Shown in pieces: positions 1-4,406 of a stretch of 6,689 bases of DNA (positions within the stretch are counted from its first letter, which is position 1; the number at the start of each line of letters is the position of its first letter). A model generated the notes under the pieces. That model saw only the letters and a program-made list of their open reading frames with translations. It was not told the origin of the DNA and did not search any database. Source of the DNA: Chloroflexota bacterium (GTDB lineage: Bacteria; Chloroflexota; Limnocylindria; Limnocylindrales; CSP1-4). Made by a program: the position numbers and the translations under genes. The stretch is taken from positions 1 to 6,689 of the forward strand of contig JADGQG010000108.1 in the NCBI GenBank assembly GCA_017882025.1. Direction: 5' to 3'.

Positions 1-1137
1 ATCGTGGCTGACCCACAGGCTGCCGTCGAGTCGCTCCTGGAGGATGACCGTCCGCCCGGCCCAGCTGCGCCCATCGCTCCGGCGCGGCAGGGCGAGGTCA
101 CCGCCTGGCCAGCTGACCGTGCTGTCCCGGCCGACCCGGCGTGGATAGTGGAAGCAGAAGACCGCGCCGGAGCTCAGGCCGTCGGGCCATGGGCGCCAGG
201 CCGGCTCGGCGTCGGCGGCCGGGACGGTGAACCGCTCGTTGTGTCGCTCGAGGAAGTCGGGCAGGAAGGCGTTGGCCGCCTCGATCGTCGTGACCCCTTC
301 GAGGCGCAGCTCCGCGACGAGCCGATCCTGGAGCGTCCCCCACAGCCGCTCGACCCGGCCCTTGGCCGGCGCGGAGTGGGCCCCGATCCAGGCGATCCCG
401 GCATCCTCGAGGGCGCGCCCGACCTGGGTCAGGCTGCGCTTGCCGGTGAGCTGCTCGGCGAGGGTCGGTGCGCGGTTCTTCTCGACGACGAAGATCCCGT
501 GGCGGTCGGAATAGACCGCGCCCGGCAGACCATGGCGCTCCGCCGTCTGGGCGAACGTGGTGAAGTAGCCGACCGCATCCTCCTGGGCTCGGAACGTTCC
601 GCCGGGCACGCGTCCGGTCGCGTCGTCGATGCCGGCCACGAGCGTCGCGAACCCGAAGTCGGGCCCGAACCAGCGATGCCGACTGCCGTCGACCTGGAGC
701 ATCTGGCCCTCGCGCGGCATCCGCTCCCGGCGGCTCCGGTGCCGCGGCGGGCGGCGGGTCCGGGTCGGCCGGACCGAGGCCTCGGCGAGGATCCGCCGGA
801 GCGTCCGCTCGGCGACGACGATCCCCTCGCGCTCGACGAGCAGCTCGGCCAGGTGCGCCCGGTTGACCCCGGCGTACGTCGTCGTCGCCAGTTCGACGAG
901 CAGCGCCCGCTGGGCATCGTCAAGCCGATTGGCCGGCGACCGGCCGCGGTTGCCGTGGGCGAGCGCCGCCGGACCGTCGGCATGGCGGGCGAGGAGGCGG
1001 TCGACCTGACGGGTCGACAGCTTGAGGATGACGGCGGCCTGATCGATCGTCAGGCCACCGTTCACGACATGCTCGAGAACGAACGCTCGATGCTGGGCCC
1101 GTGCGTCAGGCGGAGTCTGTCTGTCCTTCGGTTCCAT
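1..1137 (-). CDS. ISNCY-type (IS1202/ISDol1-like) DDE transposase, 3' end cut off by the window
   Basis: This is a DDE transposase that would cut and join the ends of its own insertion sequence. The minus frame is open for 379 codons from the ATG at 1137 and leaves the window before a stop. An in-frame TAA at 1170-1168, with no other start codon after it, fixes this ATG. A helix-turn-helix lies at about residues 30-51 (TIDQAAVILKLSTRQVDRLL), followed by a basic stretch at 122-141. The integrase-core (rve) domain starts near 146. The expected acidic triad is present: D150 in LQVDGS, D211 in VYSDRHG and E263 in AKGRVERLWGTLQ. The Q-DGS-H-WF motif, the YSD-H motif and the 51-residue insert between D211 and E263 are what I know from the ISNCY/IS1202 group. 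Family proteins are usually somewhat over 400 residues, so probably only a short C-terminal piece is missing. No frameshift or internal stop is seen, so it may be active. No clear Shine-Dalgarno precedes it. Confidence 0.93.
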   Translation of the reverse strand, partial: MEPKDRQTPPDARAQHRAFVLEHVVNGGLTIDQAAVILKLSTRQVDRLLARHADGPAALAHGNRGRSPANRLDDAQRALLVELATTTYAGVNRAHLAELLVEREGIVVAERTLRRILAEASVRPTRTRRPPRHRSRRERMPREGQMLQVDGSRHRWFGPDFGFATLVAGIDDATGRVPGGTFRAQEDAVGYFTTFAQTAERHGLPGAVYSDRHGIFVVEKNRAPTLAEQLTGKRSLTQVGRALEDAGIAWIGAHSAPAKGRVERLWGTLQDRLVAELRLEGVTTIEAANAFLPDFLERHNERFTVPAADAEPAWRPWPDGLSSGAVFCFHYPRRVGRDSTVSWPGGDLALPRRSDGRSWAGRTVILQERLDGSLWVSHD

Positions 1138-1149
1138 GGACCGGAGGCT

Positions 1150-1192
1150 GACAAAGTCGCTGGCCGCTTAGCTCGGACAGAATCGCTGGCCG
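1150..1192. repeat. Two 17-bp direct repeats in the IS end (probable transposase-binding sites)
   Basis: GACAAAGTCGCTGGCCG at 1150-1166 and GACAGAATCGCTGGCCG at 1176-1192 match at 15 of 17 positions and start 26 bp apart, about two and a half helical turns. They fill most of the non-coding DNA between the transposase ATG (1137) and the inferred element end (1198). Duplicated subterminal motifs commonly serve as transposase-binding sites, and that is the inferred role here. They may also overlap the transposase promoter and so allow autoregulation. Confidence 0.7.
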
Positions 1193-1215
1193 TTCACAAC
1201 CAAGCTCGCGACGTC

Positions 1216-1243
1216 TTGACGCCCGGCTCCGTCAGACGATACT
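1216..1243 (+). promoter_or_regulatory. Probable promoter of the ArsR-type gene
   Basis: A -35-like TTGACG at 1216-1221 and a -10-like GATACT at 1238-1243 are separated by 16 bp. The -10 ends 8 bases before the ATG at 1252, so transcription should begin at about 1250-1252. The message would have almost no 5' leader, which agrees with the lack of any Shine-Dalgarno before this start. The inferred IS end (about 1198) stops roughly 18 bp upstream of the -35, so the core promoter appears intact. Confidence 0.55.
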
Positions 1244-1250
1244 TACCGTC
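1235..1250 (+). promoter_or_regulatory. Imperfect palindrome over the -10 box, candidate autoregulatory operator
   Basis: GACGATA-CT-TACCGTC is an inverted repeat with 6 of 7 arm positions paired around a 2-base centre. It covers the -10 hexamer and the predicted transcription start of the ArsR-type gene. ArsR-family repressors typically bind short inverted repeats overlapping their own promoter, so autorepression is a reasonable inference. The palindrome is short, and in GC-rich DNA it could occur by chance. Confidence 0.4.
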
Positions 1251-1251
1251 C

Positions 1252-1674
1252 ATGGAAGAGAACCCACGCGCTCTCGACGTTCTCGGCGACCCGACCCGCC
1301 GCGCGATCGTCGACCGGCTCCGGAGCGGGCCGTCCCCGGTCGGCCTGCTCGCCGAGGGCATGCCGGTCAGCCGCCCTGCCGTCTCCCAGCACCTGACTGT
1401 TCTCAAGACCGCAGGCCTCGTGAGCGAGCACCGCGAGGGCACGCGTCGGATCTACCAGCTGGAGCCGGCCGGGATCGAGCAGCTGCGGCGCTGGGTCGAG
1501 GCCCTCGCGGTCGACGCGCACGCCGGCCGCGATCGCACGATGCCCGTCGAGGTCCCCGCACCTGATGCGGTCGGGGCCTCCGGCCACGGGGCCGCGACAA
1601 AGGCGGGCCGATCGGCCGCCAAAGATGCCAGCGGCAAGAAGAAGCACGGGAAGAAGCGGGCCGGCAAGAAATAG
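1252..1674 (+). CDS. ArsR-family winged helix-turn-helix regulator with a lysine-rich tail
   Basis: This is a 140-residue DNA-binding transcription factor of the ArsR/SmtB fold, expected to act as a dimer. Residues 4-85 carry the winged helix. ALDVLGDPTRRAIVDRL (7-23) is the family's first-helix signature, SRPAVSQHLTVLKTAGLV (40-57) is the recognition helix region, and GTRRIYQLEP (63-72) is the wing. There is no cysteine at all and no ELCVCDL-type metal site, so it is not a classical metal sensor. It resembles the ArsR subgroup often paired with SRPBCC/START-domain genes, but none is adjacent here. After W81 the usual dimerisation end is replaced by an Ala/Pro/Gly stretch and a basic tail (117-140) with nine Lys and two Arg, like histone H1 or AlgP repeats. 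The start at 1252 is chosen because homology begins there and a promoter lies directly upstream; the frame stays open far upstream, but only as antisense of the transposase. It converges with the M20 gene 46 bp downstream. Confidence 0.88.
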   Translation: MEENPRALDVLGDPTRRAIVDRLRSGPSPVGLLAEGMPVSRPAVSQHLTVLKTAGLVSEHREGTRRIYQLEPAGIEQLRRWVEALAVDAHAGRDRTMPVEVPAPDAVGASGHGAATKAGRSAAKDASGKKKHGKKRAGKK

Positions 1675-1684
1675 GCATTGCCCA

Positions 1685-1698
1685 CCGGAGCGATCCGG
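1685..1698. terminator. Small hairpin between convergent genes, possible terminator
   Basis: CCGGA-GCGA-TCCGG forms a perfect 5-bp stem with a GNRA-type loop when read on the plus strand. It lies 10 bases after the ArsR-type stop codon, in the 46-bp gap before the convergent M20 gene ends. There is no following U-run on either strand, so it is at best a weak intrinsic terminator or an mRNA 3'-end stabiliser. Confidence 0.3.
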
Positions 1699-1720
1699 CG
1701 GCGGCCCGCGCGCATGGAGG

Positions 1721-3034
1721 TCAGGCCGGCGCCAGCTCGCGGACGATCCAGGCCGCCAGCGTCCGGGCGCAGGCCACCACCTCGGCCAGCGGGACATGCT
1801 CGTCCGCGGCGTGGGCGACCCGGACGTCGCCCGGCCCGAACAAGACGCACGGCGTGCCGCCCTCGTTGATCAGCAGGCGCATGTCTGATCCGTACGGGAC
1901 GCCCACGAGCGACGGCCGGTGGCCAAGCACGGCTCCGGCCGTCTCCGCCAGACTAACAGGGAGCGGGTGGTCCAAGGGCACCTCGCACGAGGAGAAGCGC
2001 CCGCCCCAGACATCGAGCGTGGCCGGATGGTCGTGGAGCCACGGATCGGCGGCACAGGCCGCGTCGATCACCCCGCGCAGCTCCACCTCTGCCGCGGCCG
2101 CCGTCTGGCCCGCCTGAACGCCGTAGCGGCCCTCGGCGACGAGCTGGTCCGGGAGGCTCGACGGCCAGTCGCCGCCGTGGACGGTCCCGATGATCGTGGC
2201 GTACGGGAGCCCCAGCGCTCGCATCTCCGGCCGCGTCTCGGCCGCGTTGCGAGCGGCCTCGTCGGCGCGCAACGCCGCGTGCAGTAGCTCGAGATTGTCG
2301 AGCGCGGAGACGCCTTCCCGGCGTGTTGACGCGTGGGCGGCACGACCCGGGACTGTCAAGCGGAATGTGATCGCGCCGGCGGCCACGGTGACGATCTCCA
2401 GCCGGGTGGGTTCCGGGATCACGGCCGCGTCGCCGACATAGCCGGCCCGGATTGCCGCGAACGTCCCTGCGCCGCCGTCCTCCTCGGAGGGGACGCCAAC
2501 CAGGACCACCTCGCCGGCGAGGCCGGACGGCCCCACGGCGTTCGACACGGCGCGGATCGCGGCCAGCGCCGCCACGAGGCCGCCCTTCATGTCACAGGCG
2601 CCGCGCCCGAACACCCGTCCGGCCCGGATGTCGGGCGCGAACGCGGGCGTTGTCCAGGTCGTCGGGTCACCAGGTGGCACGACATCCGTGTGCGCCACGA
2701 GGAGGAGCCGCCTCCCCGGCCGCGAGCCCCGGAGCGTCCCCGCAACGAGCGGCAGCGTGGTCCGCGCCACCTCCATCCCCGGGAAGGCCGAATCTGCCGC
2801 GAGCGTGGTCGGGTCGGCGTCCCAGGCGCGTACGTCGAGACCTGCGCTGGAGAGGCTGCGCGCGAGATGGTCGCGGGCCGCGGTCTCGCTGCCCGTCACG
2901 GACGGGATCGCGCAGAGCGCGAGGAGGTCGTCGGCGACCGTTGCTGGATCGACGGCGTCGGCCGCCGCGCGTTCGGCCGGGCCCAGGCGGGTCGAGCCGG
3001 GGCTGCGATCTCCGGCCACGCGGCGGTCGCTCAC
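1721..3034 (-). CDS. M20-family metallopeptidase (ArgE/DapE/CPG2-like amidohydrolase)
   Basis: This is a probable cytoplasmic di-zinc enzyme that hydrolyses an amide bond, such as an N-acylated amino acid or a small peptide. It has 437 residues, close to the usual family length, and no signal peptide. The metal and catalytic motifs are complete: H115 and bridging D117 region in LVAHTDVVPPGD, bridging D148 in GRGACDMKGG, general base E184 and ligand E185 in PSEEDGG, E208 in IPEPT, and H408 in AHAADEHVPL. The lid/dimerisation domain runs from about 212 to 325 and contains the dimer-interface histidine H234 in PGRAAHAS. Homology begins near residue 33 (ADDLLALCAIPSVTG), so about 30 extra residues lie at the N-terminus; no better start exists downstream. 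The GTG start overlaps the stop of the upstream DDAH-fold gene by 4 bases (3031-3034) and has no Shine-Dalgarno of its own, which points to translational coupling. The substrate cannot be read from sequence. ArgE, DapE, carboxypeptidase G2-like and acylcitrulline/acylornithine deacylase roles are all possible. Confidence 0.93.
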   Translation of the reverse strand: MSDRRVAGDRSPGSTRLGPAERAAADAVDPATVADDLLALCAIPSVTGSETAARDHLARSLSSAGLDVRAWDADPTTLAADSAFPGMEVARTTLPLVAGTLRGSRPGRRLLLVAHTDVVPPGDPTTWTTPAFAPDIRAGRVFGRGACDMKGGLVAALAAIRAVSNAVGPSGLAGEVVLVGVPSEEDGGAGTFAAIRAGYVGDAAVIPEPTRLEIVTVAAGAITFRLTVPGRAAHASTRREGVSALDNLELLHAALRADEAARNAAETRPEMRALGLPYATIIGTVHGGDWPSSLPDQLVAEGRYGVQAGQTAAAAEVELRGVIDAACAADPWLHDHPATLDVWGGRFSSCEVPLDHPLPVSLAETAGAVLGHRPSLVGVPYGSDMRLLINEGGTPCVLFGPGDVRVAHAADEHVPLAEVVACARTLAAWIVRELAPA

Positions 3035-3918
3035 GCGTGCCGGAGGATCGGCCGGGCCAGGCAGGTTGGCCCGCCCGAGCCGTTGATGCCGATCTCCTGC
3101 GCCGGGTAGGCGTGGACCTCGCAGCCCGCTGCCTCGAGCGCGCGTCGCGTGGCCGGGTTGCCGCCTGCCACGACGCAGACGCCGGGTCGGACCGCGAGGA
3201 CGTTGCAGCCGAGCGTGGCGAACTCCTCATCCGGGACGCCGATCAGCCGGATCCCGAGGTCGCCGAGCAGCGCCCAGAGCCCCACGGGCAGGAGTGGCAG
3301 GTAGACGACCGCGAGATCGTCCGCGACCGGCGAGACCACGGACAGGAGATGGACCAGCTCCGCCGGACCCCGCCAGAACGGGACGTCGAAGACGCGGACG
3401 TCGCCGCCGACGATGCCGGCGAGCTGGCGCGCTCCCGCCTCGTTGGTGCGGAGCGTTCGCCCGATGCAGAAGAGGTCGGGCCGCAACCAGAACGTGTCGC
3501 CGCCGTCGACGGTTCCCGGCGCGCCGATCCGGCCGAGCGTGGGGATGCCGCGGGCGCCCATCCATCGCTCCAGCTCGCCCTCTTCTCCACGCCGGGTCGG
3601 TTTGCCGGAGCGGAGCGGGATCGTGCCGCGATCGGTGACCAGGAGCGGGTCATATGCATAGGTGAGGTCCGGGTGCGGGCCGCCCGACCCCAGCTCGTGG
3701 ACGACGACGCCGAGCCGCCGAAGCAGGCCCGTGAACGCGTCGTGCTCCCGCTGGGCCCGCTCGAGGTCCACGGGGTGGAGGAACCCGTGCGCCGGGTCGT
3801 CGAACGCGCGACCGAACGCACCCCCCGGGCGCTGGACGAGGACGTCGAGCAGCGGTGCCGTCATCGACCGGGCGCCATACGCGGCGAACGGGACGGGCGC
3901 GTCGGGCTGGCCGGACAT
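3031..3918 (-). CDS. DDAH / arginine-deiminase-fold hydrolase (dimethylargininase-like)
   Basis: This is a guanidine-modifying-superfamily enzyme, expected to hydrolyse a guanidino group (arginine or N-methylated arginine) to citrulline plus ammonia or a methylamine. Numbering from the ATG at 3918 gives 295 residues, the normal family size. The N-terminus YGARSMTAPLLDVLVQRPG fits family members. Further motifs are YAYDPLLV with D90, KPTRRGE with R109-R110, VDGGDTFWL with D138 and D141, RTNEAG, HLLSVVSP with H190, and GPTCLARPI with C286. The DGGD motif resembles human DDAH1 more than the EGGD of arginine deiminases. The likely triad is D138-H190-C286. A GTG at 3987 would add 23 residues (318 total), but those extra residues do not look like family sequence. 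The ATG at 3918 also sits 8 bases after a -10-like box, so I prefer it; the ATG at 3864 is a third option. This is the first gene of a two-gene operon, its TGA overlapping the GTG of the M20 enzyme. Exact substrate is unknown. Confidence 0.87.
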   Translation of the reverse strand: MSGQPDAPVPFAAYGARSMTAPLLDVLVQRPGGAFGRAFDDPAHGFLHPVDLERAQREHDAFTGLLRRLGVVVHELGSGGPHPDLTYAYDPLLVTDRGTIPLRSGKPTRRGEEGELERWMGARGIPTLGRIGAPGTVDGGDTFWLRPDLFCIGRTLRTNEAGARQLAGIVGGDVRVFDVPFWRGPAELVHLLSVVSPVADDLAVVYLPLLPVGLWALLGDLGIRLIGVPDEEFATLGCNVLAVRPGVCVVAGGNPATRRALEAAGCEVHAYPAQEIGINGSGGPTCLARPILRHA

Positions 3919-3926
3919 GGCTGGCA

Positions 3927-3932
3927 AGAATA
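3927..3932 (-). promoter_or_regulatory. Possible -10 box of the DDAH/M20 operon
   Basis: TATTCT on the minus strand (4 of 6 consensus, with the key TA...T) ends 8 bases before the preferred ATG at 3918. That would give a leaderless or near-leaderless message. I see no convincing -35 at the right spacing. The geometry matches that of the ArsR-type promoter in this window, which strengthens the call a little. Confidence 0.4.
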
Positions 3933-3960
3933 GCGCCCAGATCGGCGCATCGGCGGGACC

Positions 3961-3975
3961 TCCGTCGCCGACGGA
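3961..3975. promoter_or_regulatory. Perfect 15-bp palindrome upstream of the DDAH/M20 operon
   Basis: TCCGTCG-C-CGACGGA is a perfect inverted repeat with 7-base arms around one base. It lies in the 130-bp gap between the divergent DDAH-fold gene (ATG at 3918) and the small gene at 4049. It would sit around -43 to -57 relative to the predicted operon start, a common position for an activator or repressor. This applies only if the operon starts at 3918; with the GTG at 3987 the palindrome would be coding. Its GC-rich composition makes a chance match possible. Confidence 0.4.
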
Positions 3976-3995
3976 CCGGATCGGCACCCCGGAGG

Positions 3996-4001
3996 TACAC
4001 T
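3996..4001 (+). promoter_or_regulatory. Weak -10-like box ahead of the small charged protein
   Basis: TACACT matches 4 of 6 bases of the -10 consensus and lies 47 bases before the ATG at 4049, leaving a normal leader with a Shine-Dalgarno. No recognisable -35 is present about 17 bp upstream. It is listed only as the best candidate in the interval. Confidence 0.22.
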
Positions 4002-4035
4002 CTCACCCCGGCCAGGCATGGCACCGGTGCGGCTC

Positions 4036-4040
4036 AGGAG
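4036..4040 (+). promoter_or_regulatory. Strong Shine-Dalgarno that sets the start at 4049
   Basis: AGGAG, continuing as AGGAGAGG through 4043, lies 8 bases before the ATG at 4049. It is the only textbook ribosome-binding site I find in the window. It distinguishes the real start of the small gene from the long open frame that extends upstream to 3662 as antisense of the DDAH-fold gene. Confidence 0.75.
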
Positions 4041-4048
4041 AGGAACGG

Positions 4049-4309
4049 ATGACGAAACACTCCAAGCGGGAGCGCGAGCGGCGCGCCGAGGAGGGCGAGC
4101 GGGTTCGCCAGATCGAGGCGGCGTGGATCGGCAGCCTCCCGCCGGCCGTTGCCAAGGCCTTCACGACGAGCGTCGAGGCGGCGCGCGCCCGAGGCCCGGA
4201 GCCTCGCCGGCCGGACATGGCGCCGGGGACCCTCCCGCGCCCGCCCCGCCCTGGCCATGAGCCGAAGATCAAGGAGCGCGAGCCCGCCCGAGGTCGTCGC
4301 GACCGATAA
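4049..4309 (+). CDS. Small, highly charged hypothetical protein (86 residues)
   Basis: I do not recognise this protein. Residues 3-22 are almost all Arg, Glu and Lys and should form a charged helix (SKRERERRAEEGERVRQIE). Residues 23-47 are a moderately hydrophobic, probably amphipathic segment (AAWIGSLPPAVAKAFTTSVEAA). Residues 49-86 are rich in Pro, Arg and Glu and are probably disordered. There is no signal peptide, membrane segment, cysteine or metal motif. A strong Shine-Dalgarno 8 bases upstream supports real translation. It diverges from the DDAH-fold gene and converges with the GH13 gene 97 bp away. A nucleic-acid or protein-binding role is conceivable from composition alone, with no direct support. 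Confidence 0.65.
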   Translation: MTKHSKRERERRAEEGERVRQIEAAWIGSLPPAVAKAFTTSVEAARARGPEPRRPDMAPGTLPRPPRPGHEPKIKEREPARGRRDR

Positions 4310-4365
4310 CCGGATCCTCGAGGGCGCGGGCTGCCGGCTTGCGAACTGACGGCGCCCGTATTGCG

Positions 4366-4387
4366 CGCGTCCAGCGGACGCGTCCGC
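4366..4387. terminator. GC-rich stem-loop between convergent genes, possible two-way terminator
   Basis: CGCGTCC-AGC-GGACGCG (4366-4382) folds into a perfect 7-bp stem with a 3-base loop. An overlapping perfect 14-bp palindrome, GCGGACGCGTCCGC (4374-4387), offers an alternative fold. It lies 57 bases after the stop of the small plus-strand gene and 20 bases beyond the minus-strand GH13 stop, where a shared terminator would be expected. No U-run follows on either side, so intrinsic termination is uncertain. A further GCGTCCGCC copy follows near 4398. Confidence 0.38.
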
Positions 4388-4406
4388 CCTGCCGGTTGCG
4401 TCCGCC

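Larger units (their letters stand above)
1..1198 (-). mobile_element. Insertion sequence of ISNCY type, one end only
   Basis: The element consists of the transposase and about 60 bases upstream of it. Read inward from the right, the inferred end starts TGTGAACGGCCAGCG at 1198 (minus strand) and contains two direct repeats. The boundary is inferred from the TGT/ACA ending and from the ArsR promoter beginning at 1216. It could be off by several bases, because the other end, its matching inverted repeat and any target duplication lie outside the window. Everything left of 1198 belongs to the element; everything right of it looks like host sequence. Confidence 0.7.

Noticed and set aside
4..1674. 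A 556-codon plus-strand open frame covering the whole left side
   Set aside because: Its first 416 codons are exactly antisense to the transposase and show no domain. Only the last 140 codons, from the ATG at 1252, are a real gene. The long frame comes from high GC and scarce stop codons.
2452..3933. A 493-codon plus-strand open frame
   Set aside because: It is Arg/Pro/Gly-rich and antisense to the M20 and DDAH-fold genes, both of which have complete active-site motifs on the minus strand.
3919..3987. The GTG at 3987 as the start of the DDAH-fold gene
   Set aside because: The 23 added residues do not resemble family sequence, and no ribosome-binding site or promoter precedes it. It remains possible.
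4021..4030. The 10-bp palindrome GCACCGGTGC before the small gene
   Set aside because: It is too short and GC-rich to stand out from chance, and it has no supporting context.
3662..4048. An upstream extension of the small charged protein
   Set aside because: This part is antisense to the DDAH-fold gene, whereas the ATG at 4049 has a strong Shine-Dalgarno at the right distance.
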